From positions 124,001 through 188,000 of the forward strand of contig CAJTUK010000004.1 in the NCBI GenBank assembly GCA_910579525.1: a stretch of DNA of 64,000 bases. The letters are read 5' to 3'. Position numbers and translations under genes: made by a program. The notes beneath the pieces are model-generated. The model was not told the DNA's origin and ran no database searches. It was given only the letters and a program-made list of their open reading frames with translations. Shown in pieces: positions 1 through 7,691 of the stretch. This DNA comes from an uncultured Christensenella sp. (GTDB lineage Bacteria > Bacillota > Clostridia > Christensenellales > Borkfalkiaceae). Positions within the stretch are counted from its first letter, which is position 1. Each line of letters begins with the position of its first letter.

Positions 1-1499
1 ATACTTTTGTCGGATCGATTATTCCGCTTGCAACCATATCCGTGTAAACGTTTTTAAGAGCGTCGAAACCGTAGTTGGGGTTTTTGCTTCTCAATATATT
101 GTTTACTATAACGGAGCCGTCATAACCGGCATTTGCCGCTATTTGACGAACTGGAGCTTCAATTGCTTTCATTACTATTTCCGCACCCGTTCTTTCGTCT
201 CCGTGTAAACTTGTCACAAGTTTTTTCAGCTCGGGAACGGTGGAAAGGAGAGCTACGCCGCCGCCGGGAACGATTCCTTCTTCAACCGCTGCACGAGTGG
301 CTGCAAGCGCGTCTTCAATGCGGAGTTTCTTTTCTTTCATTTCAACCTCGGTTGCCGCGCCTACATTTATAACGGCGACTCCGCCTGCAAGTTTTGCAAG
401 CCTTTCTTGCAGTTTTTCTCTGTCGTAATCGGAGGTGGTTTCGGCTATCTGTGCCTTTATCGACGCTACTCTTGCCTTAATATCTTCCGCGGAGCCTGCT
501 CCGTCGATAATTGTTGTATTGTCTTTGTCAACCTTAACTTGTGCGGCTCTGCCGAGCATTTCGGTTGTTACGTCTTTGAATTCGTAGCCTAAATCGCTTG
601 AAATTACGGTGCCGCCTGTGAGAATTGCTATGTCCTCAAGCATAGCTTTTCTCCTGTCTCCGAATCCGGGTGCTTTAACTGCCACGCAATTCAAAACGCC
701 TTTGAGCTTGTTGACGATAAGCGCTGCCAGCGCGTCGCCCTCAACGTCTTCGGCAATTATCAGAAGTCTTGCGCCCTGTTGAGCTATAGGTTCGATAATC
801 GGCAGAATTTCCTGAAGGGAAGATACTTTTTTATCCGTAATAAGAATATAAGGATTATCAAGGACGGCTTCCATCTTTTCGGTGTTGGTTACCATATAAG
901 CGGACGCGTATCCGCGGTCAAATTGCATTCCTTCAACGGTGGAAAGTTCCGTTGCCATAGTTTTGCCTTCTTCAACGGTGATAACTCCGTCTTTGCCTAC
1001 TATTTCCATAGCGTTAGCAATAAGTTCGCCTATTTTTTCGTCTCCTGCGGAAATGGAAGCAACCTGTGATATCCCAAGTTTGTTTTCTACGGGTTTCGAA
1101 ATAGATTGAATTTTTTTAACAGCCGTTTCAACGGCGGACGCTATACCTTTTTTGAGAATTACGGGGTTAGCGCCTGCGGCAAGATTTTTAAGTCCTTCGC
1201 GCACTATTGCTTGGGCGAGTACAACGGCGGTAGTGGTTCCGTCGCCCGCCACGTCGTTCGTCTTGGTTGAAACTTCCTTAACGAGCTGTGCGCCCATATT
1301 TTCAAAGGGGTCTTCAAGTTCTATTTCTTTTGCGATGGTCACGCCGTCGTTTGTAATAAGGGGTGCACCGTATTTTTTATCGAGAACTACGTTTCTTCCC
1401 TTGGGACCAAGGGTAATTTTAACGGTATCAGCTACTATGTTAACGCCGTTTTCAAGTAACTTTCTTGCTTCGTCGCCGTACTTAATCTGTTTAGCCATA
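1..1499 (-). CDS. groL: Chaperonin GroEL (60 kDa), C-terminus cut off by window edge
   Basis: ATP-dependent cytosolic protein-folding chaperonin that works as a double ring with GroES. About 499 of the usual ~540 residues are visible, read from the ATG at 1499 into the window edge. The N-terminus begins MAKQIKYGDEARK and the nucleotide-binding motifs LGPKGRNVVLD, DGVTIAKEIE and AGDGTTTA follow in order; VPGGGVALL of the second equatorial segment is also present. It lies 13 bp downstream of groES and is co-transcribed with it. Only the last tens of residues (usually a GGM-rich tail) are missing, because the window ends. Identity is not in doubt. Confidence 0.98.
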
Positions 1500-1512
1500 A
1501 TTAAAAATCTCC

Positions 1513-1797
1513 TTATTCAACTATTGCCAGAATATCGCTCTGACGTATTATGGTGTACTCTTTTTCGTCAACTTTAACTTCGGTTCCGCTGTATTTTGCA
1601 AGCAGAACTTTGTCGCCGACTTTAACTTGCATTTTCACTTCTTTACCGTCTACAATTCCGCCGGGACCTACGGCAACCACAAGGCAAGTGGCGGGTTTTT
1701 CCTGCGATGCGGCGGTTAAATAAAGTCCGCTTTTTGTCTTTTCTTCGGCTTTAAGGCTTTCTACGACTACTTTGTCGAATAAAGGCTTGATCGTCAT
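1513..1797 (-). CDS. groS: Co-chaperonin GroES
   Basis: The 94-residue heptameric lid of GroEL. The start MTIKPLFDKVVVE, the mobile-loop stretch after KTKSGLYL, and the conserved GDKVLLAKYSGTEVK and YTIIRQSDILAIVE are all typical, and the length is normal. A GGAGGAAATT ribosome binding site precedes the ATG. It is the first gene of groES-groEL and is divergent from the dCMP deaminase gene. The 147-bp intergenic region contains no CIRCE inverted repeat (TTAGCACTC and its complement) and no obvious CtsR box, so the usual Firmicutes heat-shock control is not visible here. Confidence 0.98.
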   Translation of the reverse strand: MTIKPLFDKVVVESLKAEEKTKSGLYLTAASQEKPATCLVVAVGPGGIVDGKEVKMQVKVGDKVLLAKYSGTEVKVDEKEYTIIRQSDILAIVE

Positions 1798-1886
1798 AAA
1801 GTAAATTTCCTCCGAAATACATTATTTTTTATTACGGTTATTTTATAAACTCGGCAAAATAAAGTTAAACATTTAAAGTTAAAAAA

Positions 1887-1915
1887 TTGCATTTTAATGA
1901 AAAATATGGTAAAAT
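1887..1915 (+). promoter_or_regulatory. SigA-type promoter of comEB-ppi-purB
   Basis: TTGCAT (1887-1892), 17-bp spacer, TAAAAT (1910-1915). The start codon at 1945 lies about 30 bp downstream, so the 5' UTR would be short and includes a GGAG at about 1930. Confidence 0.7.
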
Positions 1916-1944
1916 AATCACACTTATATGGAGCGTTTGAAAAC

Positions 1945-2400
1945 ATGGATAAATGGGATAAAAGATTTATGGAAATGACCGAGCAAATAGGCTCGTGGTC
2001 AAGCTGTTTTAAAGAGAACAGGCACGTCGGCGCGGTAATTGTAAAAAATAAAAGAATAATCGCTACCGGTTACAACGGGGCGCCTCAAGGAATAGAGAGT
2101 TGCGTAGACAAAAAAGAGTGTATGCGTAAAAAGATGAATATCGCAAGCGGTACGATGCATGAACTGTGTTATGCAGTTCATGCGGAACAAAACGCCATTA
2201 TTCAGGCGGCGCGCGTCGGTTGCAGCGTGGAGGGGTGCACGCTTTATTGCACTCACCAACCATGCGTAATTTGCGCAAAAATAATAATTAATGCGGGAAT
2301 AGCGCGCGTAGTTTATAAAGAGGGGTATCCCGACGATTTTTCTCTGCGACTTTTTAAAGAGGCCGGAGTAAAACTGGAAAAATACGAAGAACTGAAATAA
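1945..2400 (+). CDS. comEB: Deoxycytidylate (dCMP) deaminase, ComEB type
   Basis: Zinc enzyme converting dCMP to dUMP, feeding thymidylate synthesis. The 151 residues carry the cytidine/deoxycytidylate deaminase zinc site: HAE (in YAVHAEQNAI, with the catalytic Glu) and PCVICAK, which supplies two Cys ligands. The N-terminus (WDKRFMEMTEQIGSWSSC) and the GYNGAPQG loop match ComEB-like dCMP deaminases. First gene of a probable operon with the cyclophilin gene and purB (22 bp and 14 bp gaps), so the unit is nucleotide metabolism with a folding enzyme inserted. Confidence 0.93.
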   Translation: MDKWDKRFMEMTEQIGSWSSCFKENRHVGAVIVKNKRIIATGYNGAPQGIESCVDKKECMRKKMNIASGTMHELCYAVHAEQNAIIQAARVGCSVEGCTLYCTHQPCVICAKIIINAGIARVVYKEGYPDDFSLRLFKEAGVKLEKYEELK

Positions 2401-2422
2401 ATGATAATAAGGAGTTTAAACG

Positions 2423-2944
2423 ATGCAAAATCCTATAGTTACAATAAAAATGCAGGGCGGAAAGGAAATAAAGATAGAGCTTTATCCCGATAAAGCGCCC
2501 AATACCGTAAACAACTTTATAAGTCTTATAAACAACGGTTTTTACGATGGGCTGATTTTTCATCGCGTCATTTCGGGGTTTATGATTCAGGGCGGAGATC
2601 CTGCCGGAGTGGGGACCGGCGGACCCGGATATTCTATTAAAGGCGAATTTGCTATTAACGGTTTTAAAAATAACGATATAAAACATTTACGCGGCGTTAT
2701 TTCTATGGCGCGCGCGATGAATCCCAACTCGGCGGGTTCGCAGTTTTTTATAATGCATCAGAATTCTTCTCATCTGGACGGGCAGTATGCGGCTTTTGGG
2801 AAAGTTATTGAAGGAATCGAGGTCGTTGACGAAATAGCCTCGGTTTCCACCGACTGGAACGATAAGCCCAAAACTCCGCAGATTATGGAAACTGTTACAG
2901 TCGAAACTTTCGGGGCGGTTTATTCCGCTCCCGTAAAATATTAA
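2423..2944 (+). CDS. Peptidyl-prolyl cis-trans isomerase, cyclophilin type
   Basis: Cytosolic proline isomerase of 173 residues with no signal peptide or lipobox, so it is not the exported PrsA/lipoprotein kind. Cyclophilin motifs appear in order: YPDKAPNTVNNFISL, FHRVISGFMIQGGDP (with the catalytic Arg), then RGVISMARAMNPNSAGSQFF and the HLDGQYAAFGKVIEG close. A strong AAGGAG site precedes the ATG. It sits between dCMP deaminase and purB in a tight cluster. Confidence 0.95.
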   Translation: MQNPIVTIKMQGGKEIKIELYPDKAPNTVNNFISLINNGFYDGLIFHRVISGFMIQGGDPAGVGTGGPGYSIKGEFAINGFKNNDIKHLRGVISMARAMNPNSAGSQFFIMHQNSSHLDGQYAAFGKVIEGIEVVDEIASVSTDWNDKPKTPQIMETVTVETFGAVYSAPVKY

Positions 2945-2958
2945 TTTTGGAGATAATA

Positions 2959-4392
2959 ATGGATAACACTGTTTATCAAAATCCGTTAATTACGAGATAT
3001 GCGGGTAAAGCTATGAGCGAGAATTTTTCAGACGAAAAGCGGTTCAAACTCTGGCGCAAATTATGGATTGCTCTTGCCGAGTCGGAAATGGAACTCGGAT
3101 TGAACGTTACTAAAGAGCAAGTTGCCGAAATGAAGAATTTTGCCGAAGATATTAATTTCGAGACGGCGGAAAAGTATGAAAGAGAGGTTAGGCACGACGT
3201 AATGGCGCACGTGCACGCTTTCGGCGATCAGGCAAAGATTGCGATGCCCATTATTCACCTTGGGGCTACAAGTTGTTTTGTGGATTGTAATTCCGAACTT
3301 ATTATTTTATGGGACGCGCTTGAAATAATTAAAGAGAAGCTTGTAAACGTAATTGATAAGCTTGCGAAATTTGCGCTTAAGTATAAAGATTTGCCTACGC
3401 TTGGGTTTACTCATCTTCAGCCGGCACAGCTTACCACTGTTGGCAAGCGTGCTACATTATGGTTGCAAGATCTTACTATGGACTATAATAGCCTTGTAAA
3501 TTTGCAAAATTCTTTTAAGTTGCGCGGCGTAAAAGGTACTACAGGTACGCAGGCGAGCTTTATGGAGCTTTTTAACGGCGACGAAAAAAAGGTTAAAGAG
3601 CTCGAAAAAAGAGTAGTTTCAAAACTCGGCTTTGATAAAGTTTACGGGGTAACGGGGCAAACTTATCCCAGAAAATTCGACTATAACGTTCTTTGCGTGC
3701 TTTCGCAAATTGCACAGAGTGCGTACAAGTTCTCTAACGATATAAGAATTTTACAAAATATGAAAGAAATTGAAGAGCCGTTCGAAAAATCACAAATCGG
3801 GTCTTCGGCAATGGCTTATAAGCGCAACCCTATGCGTAGCGAGAGAATAGGATCCCTTGCAAGGTTTGTAATTTCGTTGCCTATAAATTGTGCGGTAACG
3901 GCGGGGACGCAATGGTTTGAAAGGACTCTTGACGATTCTGCCAACAGGAGAATTGTTAACGCGCAGGCGTTTTTAGCTCTCGATGGTATTCTTAATATTT
4001 ATATGAACGTTTCTGAAAATCTCGTTGTATACGAAAAAGTCATATCAAAACATATAGCGGCGGAGCTTCCGTTTATGGCTACGGAAAATATAATGATGGA
4101 ATGTGTAAAAGCCGGAGGTAACCGTCAGGAGTTGCACGAGAAGATAAGAGTTTTATCTATGCTGGCGGGCAAAAATGTAAAAGAACTTGGAAAAGATAAT
4201 AACCTTATAGAGTTGATTAAAGAAGATAAAACTTTTAAAGCGGTGCACGGTAAACTTGACGGGATACTCGACGCGAAAAACTTTATTGGAAGGGCGCCGT
4301 CTCAAACCGTGGAGTTTATAGAGTCGGAAGTTAAACCGATATTAGAGCAAAACAAATCTGTTCTCGGTCAAAAAGGTAGCGTGAATATTTAA
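2959..4392 (+). CDS. purB: Adenylosuccinate lyase
   Basis: Fumarase/aspartase-superfamily enzyme acting twice in purine synthesis (SAICAR to AICAR, and adenylosuccinate to AMP). The 477-residue length and the signature SSAMAYKRNPMRSERI (flexible catalytic loop; the usual Pro after Met is Tyr-adjacent Ala here) identify it, together with TTVGKRATLW and HVHAFGDQAK. The ATG at 2959 is chosen because TTTTGGAGATAATA places a good ribosome binding site before it; an in-frame TTG 12 bp upstream overlaps that site. Last gene of the comEB-ppi-purB unit. Confidence 0.95.
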   Translation: MDNTVYQNPLITRYAGKAMSENFSDEKRFKLWRKLWIALAESEMELGLNVTKEQVAEMKNFAEDINFETAEKYEREVRHDVMAHVHAFGDQAKIAMPIIHLGATSCFVDCNSELIILWDALEIIKEKLVNVIDKLAKFALKYKDLPTLGFTHLQPAQLTTVGKRATLWLQDLTMDYNSLVNLQNSFKLRGVKGTTGTQASFMELFNGDEKKVKELEKRVVSKLGFDKVYGVTGQTYPRKFDYNVLCVLSQIAQSAYKFSNDIRILQNMKEIEEPFEKSQIGSSAMAYKRNPMRSERIGSLARFVISLPINCAVTAGTQWFERTLDDSANRRIVNAQAFLALDGILNIYMNVSENLVVYEKVISKHIAAELPFMATENIMMECVKAGGNRQELHEKIRVLSMLAGKNVKELGKDNNLIELIKEDKTFKAVHGKLDGILDAKNFIGRAPSQTVEFIESEVKPILEQNKSVLGQKGSVNI

Positions 4393-4490
4393 AGTATTAA
4401 ATTTGCGTAGTATTATGTCACGCATATTGAGTGTTTTTATTCTAAAGGAATACCAGTGTATTGTAAGAAAAGTTATAGTGAGGAAATCGG

Positions 4491-4519
4491 TTGCGTTCTT
4501 TAATTTTTAGTGATAAAAT
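4491..4519 (+). promoter_or_regulatory. SigA-type promoter of the small gene at 4567
   Basis: TTGCGT (4491-4496), 17-bp spacer, TAAAAT (4514-4519), about 48 bp before the small gene's start. It gives independent support for that gene being expressed. Confidence 0.6.
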
Positions 4520-4566
4520 GATTGTAAGATAAACAGTAATTTATGAAAATGATTTGAGATGTAAAT

Positions 4567-4773
4567 ATGGGTGTTGTCCCCGCATTAATGTTAAGAAAAA
4601 AAGTGATTATTAAAAAATTGCTAAAAAGTGGTGCAATATCGGAAGAAAGCGCAAAAACATTACAAGAGGCGGGAGTTTTTAATCCTAACGCTTTTCCAAG
4701 AATAACAGAACGTATGGTAGAACAGAAAATATTAGCGAAAACTAAAACGGGAAAATATTATCTTGTAAATTAG
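4567..4773 (+). CDS. Small conserved-looking protein of unknown function, 68 aa
   Basis: I do not recognise a characterised family. The protein is basic (LRKKVIIKKLLKSG) and looks like a compact helical module: a first helix pair (residues 8-35, ISEESAKTLQEAG), a FNPNAFPRITERMVEQKIL middle, and a short KTKTGKYYLV beta hairpin. That arrangement resembles a winged-helix fold, which is an inference. Coding is supported by a dedicated promoter and by a strong hairpin after the gene. Upstream Shine-Dalgarno is weak (GAG about 9 bp before ATG). It ends in TAG, a rare stop in this window. Confidence 0.6.
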   Translation: MGVVPALMLRKKVIIKKLLKSGAISEESAKTLQEAGVFNPNAFPRITERMVEQKILAKTKTGKYYLVN

Positions 4774-4813
4774 GCGATAAATTTCAATTTAGCGTTCTAA
4801 ATAGTTTGTAGTA

Positions 4814-4846
4814 AAACGCTCTCGAACGAAATGTTCGAGAGCGTTT
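4814..4846 (+). terminator. Hairpin after the 68-aa gene
   Basis: Perfect 14-bp stem AAACGCTCTCGAAC / GTTCGAGAGCGTTT with a 5-nt GAAAT loop. The T-tract is poor (TTTG), so termination may be inefficient or the stem may mark the 3' end. The 360 bp between 4774 and tRNA-Trp otherwise hold only the tRNA terminator and a plus-strand promoter at 5015. Confidence 0.55.
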
Positions 4847-5014
4847 GTCGTCGCTTGAAAGTGCAACTCTTAAAAATTTAGTATTTTATTCCCTATGGCA
4901 ATTGTACTTTCTTGCAGCCTTTTTTTGTTTGAAACTTTTCTGATTGTGATTTAAATTTGCATCAGACAGGTTTCAAAGAATGGTTTGAAAATTTTTAAGA
5001 AATACAACATTGAA

Positions 5015-5043
5015 TTGACTTTACCAAAAAAATTTGATAAAAT
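5015..5043 (+). promoter_or_regulatory. Plus-strand promoter reading antisense through tRNA-Trp toward proC
   Basis: TTGACT (5015-5020), 17-bp spacer, TAAAAT (5038-5043). It is the best plus-strand promoter before the proC-like gene, and transcripts would cross the whole tRNA-Trp gene in antisense before reaching it. Confidence 0.55.
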
Positions 5044-5087
5044 CATTACGATCTAAAAATGAGTTTAATATTTATATTGTGTATTTT

Positions 5088-5132
5088 GTATAAAAATAAT
5101 ACTCATACCACCATATGTTGTAGTATGAGTAT
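5088..5132 (-). terminator. Rho-independent terminator of tRNA-Trp
   Basis: Ten-bp stem GTATGAGTAT / ATACTCATAC (5123-5132 with 5099-5108) immediately after the CCA end on the minus strand, followed by a T-rich run (complement of 5088-5098). Confidence 0.75.
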
Positions 5133-5133
5133 C

Positions 5134-5208
5134 TGGCAGGGGAGACACGATTCGAACATGCAACCGACGGTTTTGGAGACCGCGACTCTACCGTTGAGCT
5201 ACTCCCCT
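5134..5208 (-). tRNA. tRNA-Trp (CCA anticodon)
   Basis: On the minus strand the acceptor stem is AGGGGAG / CTCCCCT, with discriminator G and an encoded CCA. The anticodon arm GCGGT-CTCCAAA-ACCGT gives anticodon CCA (Trp), and the T loop reads GTTCGAATC. The D arm AGCTCAACGGTAGAG is standard. It has its own promoter and terminator. Confidence 0.97.
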
Positions 5209-5219
5209 GTAACATATTA

Positions 5220-5248
5220 ATTATATAATAACCGATTTTTTTAGTCAA
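5220..5248 (-). promoter_or_regulatory. Promoter of tRNA-Trp
   Basis: TTGACT (complement of 5243-5248), 17-bp spacer, TATAAT (complement of 5220-5225), with the mature tRNA 5' end 12 bp further on. It lies just upstream of the divergent proC-like gene. Confidence 0.8.
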
Positions 5249-5269
5249 CTGTTTTTGGAGGCGAATTTT

Positions 5270-6070
5270 ATGAAAAAACAATTCAAGCTGGGCGTTATCG
5301 GCTGTTGCGACGAATCCGTTGCGGTTTTAAGAGGGGTTGTTTTATCCGATTTTATACGAGAGAAAAAAATCATAGTCAGCGACGACAGTGAGGTTGCGTT
5401 GGATTCTCTTGAATATTTAGGAGTTAAAACGACTTTGAATCATAAGTTTGTAGCCGAAAACAGCGAATATGTTTTATTGGCTGTGGATTCAAAACAATTG
5501 TTAGGTGTTATAGGCAGTTTCGAAGGATTCAGACCCGAAAAAATAATTTCTTTGAACAAGTACGCAACTAAAAGTCAGATAAAAAATCTTATAGGCGTAG
5601 GGCTTATAAAAGTAGCTCGGGCGGTTTTGAATTCGCCTTGCGCAATCGGTAGTGGTGTTATCGGGCTTGATATGACCGATTATAATAAATCTACCGACGA
5701 TACTGATTTTATAAGCAACATATTTAACCGACTTGGTACGACGGTCAGCGTGGAAGAAAGTAAACTCGGTGCCGTCAGTGCGATATGCGGGAACGGGGTA
5801 TATCCGCTTATGCTTCTTGACGGTCTTGTAGATGCGGGAGTAGAACAAGGGCTTACAAAAAACGAAGCAATGATTGTTGCGGTGCAATCGATTTTGGGCA
5901 CTGCGGAGCTTGTACAGAGAAGCGAAAAAAGTATTGACGAGATGGTTGTGCGTGAATGTAAAGACGATAGCGCAATAGAAGCCGTCAGAATGTTTGAAGA
6001 CGGCGGCTTCCGTAAACTTGTTAAGGGTGCGGTTGGTGTTAGTGTCGAGCGAATTAAAGAGCGAAAATAA
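5270..6070 (+). CDS. Divergent pyrroline-5-carboxylate reductase (ProC-like)
   Basis: 266 residues with the overall plan of ProC (N-terminal Rossmann domain, C-terminal helical dimer domain). The C-terminal signature is recognisable in VYPLMLLDGLVDAGVEQGL and AVRMFEDGGFRKLVKGAV. However the dinucleotide motif that normally reads GxGNMA is G-C-C-D-E-S here (residues 11-16), and the catalytic SPGGTT stretch is replaced by RECKDDS. ProC makes proline from P5C using NAD(P)H; with both motifs altered, this protein may be inactive or have another role. The ATG at 5270 follows a GGAGG. It overlaps rnhA by one base, so they are coupled. Confidence 0.8.
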   Translation: MKKQFKLGVIGCCDESVAVLRGVVLSDFIREKKIIVSDDSEVALDSLEYLGVKTTLNHKFVAENSEYVLLAVDSKQLLGVIGSFEGFRPEKIISLNKYATKSQIKNLIGVGLIKVARAVLNSPCAIGSGVIGLDMTDYNKSTDDTDFISNIFNRLGTTVSVEESKLGAVSAICGNGVYPLMLLDGLVDAGVEQGLTKNEAMIVAVQSILGTAELVQRSEKSIDEMVVRECKDDSAIEAVRMFEDGGFRKLVKGAVGVSVERIKERK

Positions 6071-6516
6071 TGAAAAAAGTTACTCTATATACCGATGGGG
6101 CATGCTCGGTAAATCCCGGCGTTGGCGGCTGGGGTGCAGTGCTAATGTTCAACGGGTATGAAAAGCGTATTTCCGGCGCGGAGGAAAGTACAACCAATAA
6201 CAGAATGGAACTTACTGCGGTTATTGAAGGACTTAAGTGTCTTAAAGAACCGTGCATTGTAGAAGTTTATAGCGATTCCGCATACGTCGTAAACGCTTTT
6301 GCTAACGGTTGGATTTTCGGTTGGGAGAAGAGCGGATTTGTAAAATCGGATAATAAGCCCGTTTTGAATGTTGATTTGTGGCGTGAATTGTTAAGGCTTA
6401 CAAGGATACACCGCGTGGAATTTATCAAAGTAAAAGGGCATGCGGATAACGAATATAATAATCTTTGCGATAAGCTTGCAACGGATGCAGTTAAAAGTTT
6501 TAAGTCCGGATTATAA
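6070..6516 (+). CDS. rnhA: Ribonuclease HI
   Basis: Cleaves the RNA strand of RNA:DNA hybrids (Okazaki primers, R-loops). The 148 residues have the full DEDD catalytic set: D9 (YTDGACSVNPG), E47 (NNRMELTA), D69 (VYSDSAY) and D134 (NLCDKLA), plus H124 in KVKGHAD. The long basic-protrusion region (GWIFGWEKSGF) is present, so it is the E. coli-like type. The start codon overlaps the stop of the proC-like gene (TAATG). Confidence 0.96.
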   Translation: MKKVTLYTDGACSVNPGVGGWGAVLMFNGYEKRISGAEESTTNNRMELTAVIEGLKCLKEPCIVEVYSDSAYVVNAFANGWIFGWEKSGFVKSDNKPVLNVDLWRELLRLTRIHRVEFIKVKGHADNEYNNLCDKLATDAVKSFKSGL

Positions 6517-6549
6517 AAATTCTTTATTTACTATATAATAATAGTAAGA

Positions 6550-7455
6550 ATGAACCGCACGAAAATTTTAAAACATGTCGTTAATATACTGGCGGTTGTG
6601 CTGTTGAGCGCAATCGCTTTTCTTTTTACCGCCTATGCGTTTACCTATAAAAACGTTGACTTTATAGCCGTACACTTTGACGCTATGGTTGTGCTTGCCG
6701 GTGCAGTTGCCGCTGTTTTTGCGGTTTTAGGCGTCTTATTTTACGCAATCAAAAAAACTTCTTTGTACAGGTTAGTGGTTTGTACGCTCGTATTTATAGA
6801 CATATGCGCGATTATCTTTTTTGCGCTTTGCGCCAGCGGGTTGATTGCGAAGATAAACAGTGTTGACGCCCTGCGGGAATATATCGAAGGCGCGGGCGCG
6901 TGGGCCGCTTTCATATATATTTTATTCAGTTTTTTACAGGTTGTTTTGTTGCCGGTGCCCGGGTCGGTGGCGGTTGCCGTCGGCACAGCTATGTTTGGAC
7001 CCCTTAAATGCGCTTTTTTCAGCTTTATAGGTATAGTCGCGGGGTCGTTAATAGCCTTTGCCATTGGTCGTTGGGTAGGATATAAAGCCGTTTGCTGGAT
7101 AGTCGGCAAAGAAAGTCTGGATAAATGGCTGAACAAACTTAAAGGCAAGGATTATTTGATTTTGTCGCTTATGTTCCTTTTGCCGTTATTCCCCGACGAT
7201 ATTTTGTGCTTTGTTGCCGGTATGTCATCTATGACGTGGGGTTATTTTCTCATTATGATTACCGTTACGCGTGCGATTTCGATTTTTTCTTCGGCATATT
7301 CCTTTGAACTCATACCTTTTACAACTTGGTGGGGGATTATGATATGGGCAATAATTATCGGTCTTGTAATTATGTCTTTTTATCTCGTGTGTAAATATTA
7401 CGAAAAAATAGATTATTTTATAAAAAACAAACTTAAAATCGGTAAATCAAAGTAA
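6550..7455 (+). CDS. TVP38/TMEM64 (SNARE-associated, DedA-superfamily) membrane protein
   Basis: 301-residue polytopic inner-membrane protein with about seven hydrophobic segments. The family core is seen at GTAMFGPLKCAFFSFIGIV, GSLIAFAIGRWVG and LLPLFPDDILCFVAGM, the two half-hairpin motifs of DedA/VTT proteins, which are linked to lipid scrambling or flippase-like activity and envelope homeostasis. N-terminal third (residues 1-100) adds three extra hydrophobic segments. Substrate unknown. It follows rnhA after 33 bp and has no clear Shine-Dalgarno. Confidence 0.85.
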   Translation: MNRTKILKHVVNILAVVLLSAIAFLFTAYAFTYKNVDFIAVHFDAMVVLAGAVAAVFAVLGVLFYAIKKTSLYRLVVCTLVFIDICAIIFFALCASGLIAKINSVDALREYIEGAGAWAAFIYILFSFLQVVLLPVPGSVAVAVGTAMFGPLKCAFFSFIGIVAGSLIAFAIGRWVGYKAVCWIVGKESLDKWLNKLKGKDYLILSLMFLLPLFPDDILCFVAGMSSMTWGYFLIMITVTRAISIFSSAYSFELIPFTTWWGIMIWAIIIGLVIMSFYLVCKYYEKIDYFIKNKLKIGKSK

Positions 7456-7492
7456 CGCCGATAAACGTATTACTGACAATATTAAAATTGTG

Positions 7493-7540
7493 GCCCGCGG
7501 TTTATTTTAAAACGATAAATTGCGGGCTGTATTTTATGTA
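7493..7540 (+). terminator. Terminator after the TVP38-like gene
   Basis: Thirteen-bp stem (7493-7505 with 7515-7527, two G-U pairs) beginning GCCCGCGG, with a 9-nt loop and the T-rich tail TGTATTTTAT. Confidence 0.6.
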
Positions 7541-7628
7541 ATCGTCTCATTGTAAACTTATTTAATATGCGGTGTTTGTTTTTTCTGAAATTAAATAAAA
7601 TTTAAGTAAAACATTATCCAATTTAATT

Positions 7629-7657
7629 TGAAATTTGCAATTTAATGTGATAAAATG
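7629..7657 (+). promoter_or_regulatory. Promoter of the decarboxylase cluster
   Basis: TTGAAA (7629-7634), 17-bp spacer, TAAAAT (7652-7657). The first gene starts 35 bp downstream after GGGAG. This rules out start codons upstream of 7692. Confidence 0.7.
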
Positions 7658-7691
7658 TATTAGTAGGAAATTTGTCATTCGGGAGAAATTT

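Noticed and set aside
1152..1577. Open frame of 141 codons on the plus strand
   Set aside because: Lies entirely antisense to groEL/groES; composition follows the opposite-strand codons and no binding site is present.
1798..1944. CIRCE operator in front of groES
   Set aside because: Looked for TTAGCACTC and its complement with spacer 9 and for near matches; none present.
5072..5281. Minus-strand open frame across the tRNA-Trp gene
   Set aside because: It covers the tRNA, its promoter and its terminator, so coding is not credible.
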